This document shows, one piece after another, positions 9,040 to 16,988 of a DNA stretch of 64,000 nt (the stretch's first letter is position 1; every line of letters begins with the position of its first letter). The DNA comes from Brachybacterium sacelli (lineage in GTDB: Bacteria; Actinomycetota; Actinomycetes; Actinomycetales; Dermabacteraceae). The notes under the pieces were generated by a model. The model was not told where the DNA came from, ran no database searches, and saw only the letters and a program-made list of their open reading frames with translations. A program made the translations under genes and the position numbers. The stretch covers positions 620,001 through 684,000 of the forward strand of contig NZ_JAGIOD010000001.1 in assembly GCF_017876545.1 (NCBI RefSeq), read 5' to 3'.

Positions 9040-9981
9040 TCACGCTCCGCGCGCGGCCGGCTCGGCGCGATCAACCGCCCCGGCGCCGGCGACGCTCTGC
9101 GTCGTCCGCACCGACGGCAGCAGATGCCCACGGCGGCCCGCGATCACGAGCAGCACGGTCCCTGCGGCGAGCCCCAGCAGCACACTGACCACCGACCCCT
9201 CGACGCCCATGGAGCCGCCGGTCAACCATGCGGGTCCGCTCATCTCGGCCACCAGCAGTCCGCTCTGCTCCCCGGTCCCGGAGACGGTCGAGGAGAAGAC
9301 CCCGGCCTGCACGGTGTTCCAGGCGATGTGGACACCGATCGCGAGCCACAGCCGACGGGTCAGGAGGTAAGCGGCCCCCAGCAGCACCCCGGCCTCGATC
9401 ACGAGACCGAGAGCGGTCAGGACGGACGCGCCGTCGTTCGTCAGGTGGATCAGGCCGAACAGCAGCGAGGTGATCGCCAGTGCTGCCCAGCTGCCCAGCC
9501 AGGCGTCGAGCAGGCGCAGCAGGATCCCGCGGAACAGGATCTCCTCGATGAATCCTGCGCCGATACCGAGCGCGAGCGGAACGAGCAGCTGCGGGGACGG
9601 AGCGAACCCCGTGACGCGGTAGCCGCCGAGGAGCGCGATCAGGCCCACGCTGAGCGAGATCAGCGCGGCACCGATCACCAACCCGAGCGCCAGCTCGGCG
9701 AGCTTTCCCGCGCCGCGCAGGGCGAGGCCCGGACTGCGGCCGAGGGGTCCGAGGATCAGGAGGAATCCGCCCATCGCGACGGCGGCGCCCATGCCGGCCC
9801 CGAGCAGGAGCGCCCAGCCGGCGGGCCCCTGCGCGAAGGACGCCCCGGTGGCCACCGTCCCGAGCCGGGCCACGGCGACCATCACCAACTCGGCGACGAC
9901 GAACAGGATGATGCCGAGCAGCAGCTGTGCCCAGCGGCGACGGTCGCTGCGGTCGACGGGGCGTGGTTCCGGTGGTCTCAT
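9040..9981 (-). CDS. CPBP-family intramembrane metalloprotease
   Basis: Multi-pass membrane protein of about 313 aa with the CPBP (Abi, CaaX-protease-like) motifs: EEILFRG in the core, a following LLFGLIHL His and GVHIAWN His. Members are glutamate-dependent intramembrane proteases; in bacteria most are of unknown substrate. The ATG at 9981 is preferred because it starts just before the first membrane segment, but a GTG at 10017 would add 12 residues and neither has a clear ribosome site. It lies downstream of the TerC-type gene on the same strand after a 307-bp gap, so it probably has its own promoter. Confidence 0.82.
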   Translation of the reverse strand: MRPPEPRPVDRSDRRRWAQLLLGIILFVVAELVMVAVARLGTVATGASFAQGPAGWALLLGAGMGAAVAMGGFLLILGPLGRSPGLALRGAGKLAELALGLVIGAALISLSVGLIALLGGYRVTGFAPSPQLLVPLALGIGAGFIEEILFRGILLRLLDAWLGSWAALAITSLLFGLIHLTNDGASVLTALGLVIEAGVLLGAAYLLTRRLWLAIGVHIAWNTVQAGVFSSTVSGTGEQSGLLVAEMSGPAWLTGGSMGVEGSVVSVLLGLAAGTVLLVIAGRRGHLLPSVRTTQSVAGAGAVDRAEPAARGA

Positions 9982-10288
9982 GATCTCGAGGATGCGCCTC
10001 TGCGCGCCCGCCGTCACGACCTGTGGGCCGATCGTCCAGGTGACCGCGGCCCCTGTTGCGGCTGGCCCGACGCCGCCGCTCGGGACTGCCGGACGCCACC
10101 TGATCGGTGCCGCGGGGGATCAGGGGCTCAGGCTCCGCCGGGCCTCACGCCGTCCTCGGTGTCCTGCGAGCGAACGGCCCCGCAGCGCCCACGGGGCACG
10201 CTCGGATCCCGCGCTCACGGCTCGACGCCGCGGGCGATCCTCCCGCTGTCGGTCCGGCACCGTTCGCGGTCCGCCCGCGCGATCGACC
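9982..10288. other. intergenic gap without gene
   Basis: The 307 bases between the TerC-type stop and the CPBP start show no convincing reading frame on either strand and no strong hairpin. The stretch presumably carries the CPBP promoter; I see nothing else in it. Confidence 0.5.
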
Positions 10289-11293
10289 TCAGCGCTCCGG
10301 GCTGGAGCCGGCTTCGTCGTCGGACGGCGTGGGGGTCTTCGGAGCGAACAGGAGCGAAGCGCCGGTCGCGGCCGCCATGGAGACCACGATCACGGACAGC
10401 GAGAGCCAGATCGGCACCTCGGGGATCTTCTCCAGCACCGAGAAGCCGGGCAGGAACTCCAGCGGCGCCTCGTGGATCGCGTGGATCAGCAGCTTGATGC
10501 CGATGAAGCCGAGGATCGCCGCGATGCCGTAGTGCAGGTAGGCCAGACGGTCCATGAGCCCGCCCAGCAGGAAGTACAGCTGCCGCAGGCCCATCAGGGC
10601 GAAGAGGTTCGCGGTGAAGACCAGGAACGGGTTGCGGGTGACCGCGAAGATCGCCGGGATCGAGTCCAGGGCGAACATGACGTCGGTCAGACCGATCGTC
10701 ACGAACACCAGCAGCATCGGGGTGAACAGCTTCTTGCCGTCCACGACCGTGCGCAGCTTGTTCCCGTCGTACTCCTCGGAGACGGGGAACATCTTGCGCA
10801 CCGCACGCATGATGAACGAGTCGTCGTCCCCGCCGTCCTCCTCGCGGGTCTGCTTCCAGGCCGTCCACAGCAGGAAGAGGCCGAAGATGTAGAAGACCCC
10901 GGCGAAGTTCTCGATGATCACCGCGCCGGCCAGGATGAAGATGGCGCGGGCGATCAGCGCGATGATGATCCCCACCATCAGCACTTCCTGCTGGTACTTC
11001 CTCGGCACGGCGAACTTCGCCATGATCACGATGAAGACGAACAGGTTGTCGATGCTCAGCGAGTACTCGAGCAGCCAGCCGGTCACGAACTCGGAGGCGG
11101 GCGCCATGCCGCCCACGAAGAACAGCACCCCGGCGAAGACGATGGCGAGGCCGACGTAGAAGCCGATCCACCCGGCGCACTCCTTCAGGGAGGGCACGTG
11201 GGGGCGTTTGAGGACCATCAGCAGGTCCGCGAGCAGGATCGCGACGAGCACGACGAGTGCCACGATCTCGAATCCGATGTTCAGTTCACCCAT
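10289..11293 (-). CDS. TerC-family integral membrane protein
   Basis: Membrane protein of 334 aa with about nine helices. The TerC signature acidic segments are intact: LEYSLSIDNLFVF and MFALDSIPAIFAVTRNP, as is GLRQLYFLLGGLMDRLAYL. Relatives (TerC/Alx/MeeF) are linked to tellurite resistance or manganese efflux and to metalation of exported enzymes. The start at 11293 is supported by GGAAAGAG at about 11298-11305. Only about 25 bp beyond the start the sequence enters the IS3-type element, so the original promoter is displaced and expression may depend on the element. Confidence 0.88.
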   Translation of the reverse strand: MGELNIGFEIVALVVLVAILLADLLMVLKRPHVPSLKECAGWIGFYVGLAIVFAGVLFFVGGMAPASEFVTGWLLEYSLSIDNLFVFIVIMAKFAVPRKYQQEVLMVGIIIALIARAIFILAGAVIIENFAGVFYIFGLFLLWTAWKQTREEDGGDDDSFIMRAVRKMFPVSEEYDGNKLRTVVDGKKLFTPMLLVFVTIGLTDVMFALDSIPAIFAVTRNPFLVFTANLFALMGLRQLYFLLGGLMDRLAYLHYGIAAILGFIGIKLLIHAIHEAPLEFLPGFSVLEKIPEVPIWLSLSVIVVSMAAATGASLLFAPKTPTPSDDEAGSSPER

Positions 11294-11318
11294 GCGAGCT
11301 CTTTCCGGGTCGTGGGGG

Positions 11319-11343
11319 GGGCTGCCGCACGAACAGGTGACAG
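11319..11343 (+). repeat. left terminal inverted repeat of IS3 element (candidate)
   Basis: Matches the reverse complement of 12561-12585 at 19 of 25 positions, including an 8-base identical inner block AGGTGACA and an outer CTGCCGC block. Lies 26-50 bases upstream of the TerC-type start codon. Confidence 0.55.
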
Positions 11344-11351
11344 TTGTGGTG

Positions 11352-12212
11352 TCAGGCCGCGAGGCTCACGGCCGGGTTCATGATGGTCTCGTATTCGATG
11401 GGGGTCAATCGGCCCAGGCGAGCCTGTCGGCGACGGCGGTGATAGGTCCTCTCGATCCAGGTGATGATCGCGATCCGCAACTCCTCTCGAGTCCGCCAGC
11501 GCTTGCGGTCCAGGACGTTCTTCTGAAGTAGCGAGAAGAACGATTCCATCGCGGCGTTGTCGCCGGCAGCACCGACTTGGCCCATCGATCCGATGAGGTG
11601 ATGACGGTTCAGGGCGTGCACGAACTTCCGGGACCTGAACTGGGATCCCCTGTCCGAATGCACGATGCAACCGGCGGTGTCACGACGCCTGGATACTGCG
11701 TTGTCCAGGGCGTTCGCCGCGAGACGGGCCTTCATCCGGTCGCTGATCGAGTAGCCCACGATCCGGCCGGAGAACACGTCCTTGATGGCGCAGAGGTAGA
11801 GCTTGCCCTCGTCGGTCCAGTGCTCGGTGATGTCGGTGAGCCACAGTTCGTTGGCGTCATCGGCGGAGAAGTCCCGCTTCACAAGGTCGTCATGGACCGG
11901 CGGACCGGGGCGCTTTCCGTTCTTGCCGCGCTTCTTCCCGAACACGGACCACCACTGGTTGTCGCGGCAGATCTTCCACGCGGTCCGCTCACACATCACC
12001 TCTCCGGCCTCGGCGGCTTCTCCGACGAGGAACCGGTAGCCGAACTCAGGATCGTCGCGGTGGGCGTCCAACAGGGCGTTGGCTCGGTAGGCCTCGACGA
12101 GCTCGGCCCTGGTGATCTGCTGCTTCCGCCAGCGGTAGTAGGGCTGGCGGGAGAGCTTCAGGACCCGCAGGGACACCGCGACGGGGATGCCGTCAGCGGC
12201 GAGCTCGCTCAC
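11352..12212 (-). CDS. IS3-family transposase OrfB (DDE integrase core)
   Basis: Catalytic half of the transposase, 286 aa from a GTG at 12212. An HTH_21-like N-terminal part (LLDAHRDDPEFGYR) precedes an rve integrase core with D127 (LTDITEH), D187 (HSDRGSQF) and E223 (AAMESFF); D187 and E223 are separated by exactly 35 residues, the DD(35)E arrangement. The natural product is expected to be an OrfAB fusion made by -1 frameshifting, reading through RFYPLVSELAADG. No disruption is seen. Confidence 0.92.
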   Translation of the reverse strand: MSELAADGIPVAVSLRVLKLSRQPYYRWRKQQITRAELVEAYRANALLDAHRDDPEFGYRFLVGEAAEAGEVMCERTAWKICRDNQWWSVFGKKRGKNGKRPGPPVHDDLVKRDFSADDANELWLTDITEHWTDEGKLYLCAIKDVFSGRIVGYSISDRMKARLAANALDNAVSRRRDTAGCIVHSDRGSQFRSRKFVHALNRHHLIGSMGQVGAAGDNAAMESFFSLLQKNVLDRKRWRTREELRIAIITWIERTYHRRRRQARLGRLTPIEYETIMNPAVSLAA

Positions 12213-12517
12213 GAGCGGGTAGAACCTTTTCCCGGCAGGTTCGCCTGGGACAGGTAGGCGGCTGCGCGGCGCAGGACCTCTTTCTCCTGCTCCAGCAACC
12301 GGTTCCGGCGGCGGAGCTCGCGCAGTTCCGTCGAGTCCTCACGAGTCTTGCCGGGACGGTTGCCGTCGTCGATGTCGGCTTGGCGGATCCATTTGTGGAG
12401 CGTCATCTCGTGGACGCCGAAGTCCTTCGCGATCTGCGCGAGGGTGACGCCGTCTTCGCGGGACCGGGCCACACGCACGACGTCCTCGCGGAACTCCTGG
12501 GGGTAGGGAGCGGGCAT
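12209..12517 (-). CDS. IS3-family transposase OrfA (HTH)
   Basis: DNA-binding half of the transposase, 102 aa: a helix-turn-helix (LAQIAKDFGVHEMTLHKWIRQ, about residues 25-45) followed by a leucine-zipper-like coiled coil (ELRELRRRNRLLEQEKEVLRRAAAYL). The ATG at 12517 has GGAAGG nine bases upstream; another ATG at 12526 touches that site and is less likely. It overlaps OrfB by 4 bp. Confidence 0.9.
   Translation of the reverse strand: MPAPYPQEFREDVVRVARSREDGVTLAQIAKDFGVHEMTLHKWIRQADIDDGNRPGKTREDSTELRELRRRNRLLEQEKEVLRRAAAYLSQANLPGKGSTRS
12227..12233 (-). other. programmed -1 frameshift heptamer
   Basis: On the minus strand the sequence reads G_GGA_AAA in the OrfA frame, a canonical X_XXY_YYZ slippery heptamer, 17 bases before the OrfA stop. 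A -1 slip continues as AGG TTC TAC in the OrfB frame and yields a full OrfAB fusion. This is the known IS3-family mechanism. Confidence 0.8.
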
Positions 12518-12560
12518 GGTGCACATCCTTCCAGGCCGCCTACGGGCAAGCCAGATCAGA

Positions 12561-12585
12561 TGTCACCTATCGACGCGGCAGTCCC
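12561..12585 (-). repeat. right terminal inverted repeat of IS3 element (candidate)
   Basis: Counterpart of 11319-11343. It lies 44 bases upstream of the OrfA start and about 100 bases beyond the hutH stop, the normal position for an IS3 right end. Confidence 0.55.
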
Positions 12586-12687
12586 GGGCGGTCTCCCGGT
12601 CGGGTCGCGGGGCGGGCCGCATCGGGACGTTCCCGGCAAGGGTATCGCCGCCGCGAGCCCCTCGCAGACCGAGCGCTCCGCCGGTGC

Positions 12688-14229
12688 TCATTCCAGGGGT
12701 CCGGCGACCTCCTGCACCGCGGTCAGCAGCGACCCGTCCAGCAGTCGCGCCTCGGCCTCGGCGATGTCCGGGGCGAGGAAGCGATCGGGACCGGGGCCTG
12801 CGACGGTGCGGCGCAGCACGTCGATCGCCGCGACGGAGGCGGCCGACGGGACCAGCGGTGCGCGCAGGTCGATCGCCCGGGCGGCGGTGAGCAGCTCGAT
12901 CGCCAGCACGCGGCGCAGGTTCTCCACGCTCGTGCGCAGCTTCCGCGCGGCGTGCCAGCCCATCGAGACGTGGTCCTCCTGCATCGCGGAGGAGGGGATG
13001 GAGTCGACGCTCGCCGGGACCGCCAGCCGCTTCATCTCGGAGACCAGGGCGGCCTGGGTGTACTGGGCGATCATGAAGCCGGAGTCCACACCGGGGTCGT
13101 CGGCCAGGAACGGCGGCAGCCCGTGGGAGCGGGACGCATCGAGCATCCGGTCGGTGCGGCGCTCGGCGATCGAGGCGAGGTCCGCGCCGACGACGGCGAG
13201 GAAGTCGAGCACATAGGCCACCGGCGCCCCGTGGAAGTTGCCGTTGGAGGTGACCGTGCCGTCCTCGAGCACGACGGGATTGTCGATCGCGGCGGCCAGC
13301 TCGCGATCGGCGACGGTGCGGGCGTGCTGGATCGTGTCACGCACGCCGCCGGCGACCTGCGGGGCGCAGCGCAGCGAATAGGCGTCCTGCACCCGGGAGC
13401 CCTCGGCGGCGACGGCGGCGATGATCGGCGAGCCCGCGAGCAGGCCATGGATGTTCGCGGCCGACGCCGCCTGGCCGGGATGAGGGCGCAGCGGTGCGTG
13501 CAGCTCGGGGACGAACACGCTGTCGCGGCCGCGCAGCCCCTGCACCGTGAGCGCCGTGGTGAGATCGGCGATGCGCACCAGCTCCTCGAGATCGGCGATC
13601 GCCATCAGCAGCATGCCCAGCATGCCGTCGGTGCCGTTGATGAGGGCCAGGCCCTCCTTCTCCTCGAGCAGCACCGGGGTGACGCCCGCCTCGGCGAGCA
13701 GCTCCGGCACGGGTCGTTCCCGCCCGTCGCGGTCCCGGGCGCGCCCCTCCCCCATCAGCACGATCGCGCAGTGCGAGAGCGGGGCGAGGTCGCCCGAGCA
13801 GCCCAGGGACCCGTACTCGTGCACGATCGGGGTGATCTGTGCGTTGAGCAGGGCGAGCATGGTCTCGACCACGACGGGTCGCACCCCGGTGCGGCCCGAG
13901 GCGAGGGTGCGGGCGCGCAGCAGCATCAGGGCGCGGACCACCTCGGTCTCGACCTCGGGGCCGGCCCCGGCGGCATGGGAGCGGATCAGCGAGCGCTGCA
14001 GGGCATGACGCATGCTCGGCGGGATCGCGGTGTCCGCGAGCGCCCCGAACCCGGTGGAGACGCCGTAGACGGGGGTCTCGCCGGCGGCGAGCGCGTCGAC
14101 GTGCGCGCGCACCGCAGCGACCTGCTCCCGGGCGGCGGGGTCGAGGTCCACGCGGGCGCCGTGGCGGGAGACGGCGAGGACGTCTGCCGCGGTGAGGCCG
14201 CCGGTGGACAGGGTGACGGTGCGGGGCAT
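12688..14229 (-). CDS. hutH: histidine ammonia-lyase
   Basis: First enzyme of histidine degradation: L-histidine to trans-urocanate plus ammonia, in the cytosol; 513 aa, normal length. The MIO cofactor tripeptide lies at residues 144-146 in YGSLGCSGDLAPLSH and reads Cys-Ser-Gly rather than the commoner Ala-Ser-Gly. The catalytic Tyr (VYGVSTGFG, Y55), NFHG and SSAMQEDHVSMG motifs are present. The ATG at 14229 has AAAGG eight bases upstream; the open frame continues upstream over the transporter gene without homology. Last gene of the minus-strand hut run, with a YjiH-type transporter 77 bp upstream. Confidence 0.96.
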   Translation of the reverse strand: MPRTVTLSTGGLTAADVLAVSRHGARVDLDPAAREQVAAVRAHVDALAAGETPVYGVSTGFGALADTAIPPSMRHALQRSLIRSHAAGAGPEVETEVVRALMLLRARTLASGRTGVRPVVVETMLALLNAQITPIVHEYGSLGCSGDLAPLSHCAIVLMGEGRARDRDGRERPVPELLAEAGVTPVLLEEKEGLALINGTDGMLGMLLMAIADLEELVRIADLTTALTVQGLRGRDSVFVPELHAPLRPHPGQAASAANIHGLLAGSPIIAAVAAEGSRVQDAYSLRCAPQVAGGVRDTIQHARTVADRELAAAIDNPVVLEDGTVTSNGNFHGAPVAYVLDFLAVVGADLASIAERRTDRMLDASRSHGLPPFLADDPGVDSGFMIAQYTQAALVSEMKRLAVPASVDSIPSSAMQEDHVSMGWHAARKLRTSVENLRRVLAIELLTAARAIDLRAPLVPSAASVAAIDVLRRTVAGPGPDRFLAPDIAEAEARLLDGSLLTAVQEVAGPLE

Positions 14230-14306
14230 GAGGGGGCCTTTCGGGAGTCGGGCGCGAACGGGCGGGGTGGGGCCGGGTCGGGCCGGCCTGGTCGGGAGCG
14301 GACGGG

Positions 14307-15695
14307 CTACAGCAGCAGGTGCGCCAGCGGCGCGGTGATCAGGAGCGTCAGCACCACCCGCTCGAACCACAGCACCACCAGGCGGCCCACGGAGACCGGG
14401 ATCGAGGTGGCCAGGATCGAGGGCACCAGGGCGGAGAAGAAGACGATCTGGGAGACGGCCGTGACGCCGACGGTGAAGCGCAGCACCTCGGACTCGTGCC
14501 CCGCGACCACGGTGGCCGGCAGGAACATCTCCGCGATCCCCACCGAGACCGCCTTGCCGGCCAGGGCCGGGTCCGGCAGCTGCACGAGATACGCGACGGG
14601 CACGAACAGCCACCCCATCAGGTCGAACACCGGCGTACAGGTGGCCAGCAGCAGACCCGCCAGACCGATGGACAGGATCGAGGGGACGATCGCCGAGGCC
14701 ATCAGCACACCGTCCCGGAAGGTCGACCAGGTGCCGCGCGCGAGGCCCGGAGCCGTCGCGAGCGCACGCATGGCTTCCTGCCAGGCGTGGGCGAGCCGGT
14801 TGCCGCGGGCGGTCGGCTCCGGAGTGTGCCGGACGCCCTCGAAGGGTTCGTCGGGCACACCGCGCAGCGGCGGGATCCGCACCGTGATCGCCGTGACCAG
14901 GAAGGTCACCACCAGGGTGAGGAAGAAGTAGAGCGTCCAGCGGTCCATCAGGTCCAGGGTGCCGGCGACGATCACCATGAACGTCGCCGAGACCGTCGAG
15001 AAGCCGGTGGCGATGATCGCGGCTTCCCGGGACGTGTAACGACCCTCGCGGTAGACCTTGTCGGTGATCAGCAGGGCCAGGGAGTAGGAGCCGACGAAGG
15101 AGGCCACGGCGTCGACGGCGGCTCGCCCCGGGACCTTCCACACCGGGCGCATGATGGGCTGGACCAGCACGCCGACGTACTCCATCAGCCCGTAGTTGAT
15201 CAGCAGGGCGAGGAAGACGGCGCCGACGGGGACGATGAGACCGACGGGGATGGCGAGCTGCTCCCACAGGAACGGCCCGATGTCCGGGTTCGCCAGCGGT
15301 CCCGGGTAGTAGCCCAGCGCCGCGCAGACTGCGACGACGAGTCCGACCACGTTGGCGAGGGAGAAGATCGTGCGCAGCGTGCCGTGACGCCAGGAGCCGG
15401 TCACGAACGGGCGGACCGTTCCCACGAGTACCAGGGCCACCACGACCCAGGGCACGGCCGGGCCGAGCACCCACTGCACGAGGGTCAGCGCGTGGTCGAC
15501 GAGGATCGTGGAGGTCCCGCCGATCTCGACGGTCACGAAGAACATCGCCAGGCCGATCGCGCTGTAGAGGAGGAAGCGCCAGCGGTGCGGCGGGGCGGGA
15601 CGGTCCTGCGGCCCGGTGGCCGCGATCCGGGCTGCGGACCCGGAGCGGCCCGGGTCGCCGCGGGCGTCATCGTGCAGGGCATCGGGCGTCGTCAT
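14307..15695 (-). CDS. YjiH-family (nucleoside-recognition domain) transporter
   Basis: Membrane protein of 462 aa with about ten helices and two Gate/nucleoside-recognition-like halves (about residues 130-270 and 330-455), like E. coli YjiH. The ATG at 15695 has GAGGAGG six bases upstream. It sits between hutI (16 bp away) and hutH on the same strand, so it is very probably co-transcribed with them and a histidine or urocanate transport role is a reasonable inference, as homologues are often found in hut clusters. No biochemical proof exists in the sequence. Confidence 0.8.
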   Translation of the reverse strand: MTTPDALHDDARGDPGRSGSAARIAATGPQDRPAPPHRWRFLLYSAIGLAMFFVTVEIGGTSTILVDHALTLVQWVLGPAVPWVVVALVLVGTVRPFVTGSWRHGTLRTIFSLANVVGLVVAVCAALGYYPGPLANPDIGPFLWEQLAIPVGLIVPVGAVFLALLINYGLMEYVGVLVQPIMRPVWKVPGRAAVDAVASFVGSYSLALLITDKVYREGRYTSREAAIIATGFSTVSATFMVIVAGTLDLMDRWTLYFFLTLVVTFLVTAITVRIPPLRGVPDEPFEGVRHTPEPTARGNRLAHAWQEAMRALATAPGLARGTWSTFRDGVLMASAIVPSILSIGLAGLLLATCTPVFDLMGWLFVPVAYLVQLPDPALAGKAVSVGIAEMFLPATVVAGHESEVLRFTVGVTAVSQIVFFSALVPSILATSIPVSVGRLVVLWFERVVLTLLITAPLAHLLL

Positions 15696-15711
15696 CGACG
15701 TCCTCCTCGCA

Positions 15712-16938
15712 TCAGGCCGGCCGGACACCGGCGCGCCACACCCCGTGGGTGAGCGGCATGCCGGGCCGGTAGGCGAGGTGGATGGCGGCAGGGGCGTCGA
15801 GCACGTGCAGGTCGGCGCGGGCCCCCACAGCGAGATGGCCGACGTCCTCGCGCCGCAGGGAGAGCGCTCCGCCCCGGGTGGCGGCGCGCACGGCCTCGGC
15901 GAGCGAGAGGTGCATCTGCAGCACGGCGGTGGCCACGCAGAAGCTCATGGCGCTGGTGTAGCTGGTCCCGGGGTTGCAGTTCGAGGCGATCGCGAGGTCC
16001 GCACCGGCATCGAGCAGCCGACGGGCGGGGGCGAGCGGCGCCCGGGTGGAGAGGTCGCAGGCCGGCAGCACGGTGGCGACGGTGGTGCCCCGCGCCCCGG
16101 CGAGGGCGTCGACGTCGGCGGACTCGAGATGGTTGACGTGGTCGACGCTGGCGGCGCCGAGCTCCACGGCGAGGCCGACTCCGCCGGAGCGGCCCAGCTG
16201 GTTACCGTGCACGCGCAGTCCCAGGCCGGCCGCGGCACCGGCGCGCAGCACTCGCGCAGACTGCTCGGGGTCGAAGGCGCCCTCCTCACAGAACACGTCG
16301 ATCCAGCGCACGTACGGCGCGACGGCGGCGAGCATGTCCCCGCTGACCAGATCGACGTAGTCGTCGGCCCCGGGCCGGCCCTCCCGGCCGTCGAACTCGC
16401 CCGGCACCAGGTGGGCGCCCAGGAAGGTGGCCTCGTCCAGTTCCCCGGCCGCGACCAGCGAGGAGGCGAGGCGGGCGGCCCGCAGCTCCTGCTCGAGGGT
16501 GAGGCCGTAGCCGGTCTTGGTCTCCAGGCACGTGGTGCCACCGGCCACTGCCTCGCGGAGCCGGGAGCGGACCAGACCCTCCAGGCGCCCGTCGGAGGCG
16601 GAGCGGGTGGCCCGCGTGGTCACCCCGATGCCACCGGCGGCGTAGGACTGACCGGCCATCCGGGCCTCGAACTCACCGGCACGGTCACCGTCGAAGATCA
16701 GGTGGCTGTGGGAGTCGACCCAGCCGGGCAGCACGGCGCGCCCCTCGACGTCCACGGCGTCATCGGCCGTCGGGGCCCGCGCGGCCGGACCGGTCCAGGC
16801 GATCACGCCGTCCTCGATCACGAGGGCCGCCTCGCGGCGCACCTGCTCGTCGGTGACGGCACCGGGGCGCGCGGGGTCATCGAACGCCGGGTCGAGGGTC
16901 CACAGCTCGGAGATGCCGGTGATCAGGGTGCTCGTCAT
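15712..16938 (-). CDS. hutI: imidazolonepropionase
   Basis: Third step of histidine degradation: hydrolysis of 4-imidazolone-5-propionate to N-formimino-L-glutamate. 408 aa amidohydrolase-fold metalloenzyme; metal ligands H77 and H79 lie in WVDSHSHLIFDG, and the LETKTGYGL, FCEEGAF and SNCNPGTSYT segments match the family. The start at 16938 is fixed by AGGAGG nine bases upstream. Between hutU (50 bp) and the YjiH-type gene (16 bp) on the same strand. Confidence 0.95.
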   Translation of the reverse strand: MTSTLITGISELWTLDPAFDDPARPGAVTDEQVRREAALVIEDGVIAWTGPAARAPTADDAVDVEGRAVLPGWVDSHSHLIFDGDRAGEFEARMAGQSYAAGGIGVTTRATRSASDGRLEGLVRSRLREAVAGGTTCLETKTGYGLTLEQELRAARLASSLVAAGELDEATFLGAHLVPGEFDGREGRPGADDYVDLVSGDMLAAVAPYVRWIDVFCEEGAFDPEQSARVLRAGAAAGLGLRVHGNQLGRSGGVGLAVELGAASVDHVNHLESADVDALAGARGTTVATVLPACDLSTRAPLAPARRLLDAGADLAIASNCNPGTSYTSAMSFCVATAVLQMHLSLAEAVRAATRGGALSLRREDVGHLAVGARADLHVLDAPAAIHLAYRPGMPLTHGVWRAGVRPA

Positions 16939-16988
16939 GGGCGTGCCTCCTGGGCAGAAGGGGATGGGGGCGGGGACGGGAGCCGGGG

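Larger units (their letters stand above)
11319..12585 (-). mobile_element. IS3-family insertion sequence
   Basis: A compact element of about 1.27 kb with two overlapping transposase frames on the minus strand. Imperfect 25-bp inverted repeats were found at 11319-11343 and 12561-12585 (19 of 25 matching, inner AGGTGACA identical). Three G residues flank each end and could be the 3-bp target duplication, but the left flank is a G-run, so the exact ends are uncertain. Both frames and the frameshift site are intact, so the element may be active. It separates the hutH 3' side from the TerC-type gene. Confidence 0.8.

Noticed and set aside
14230-15474. Upstream extension of the hutH frame
   Set aside because: Antisense-frame overlap with the YjiH-type gene; histidase homology and the ribosome site begin at 14229.
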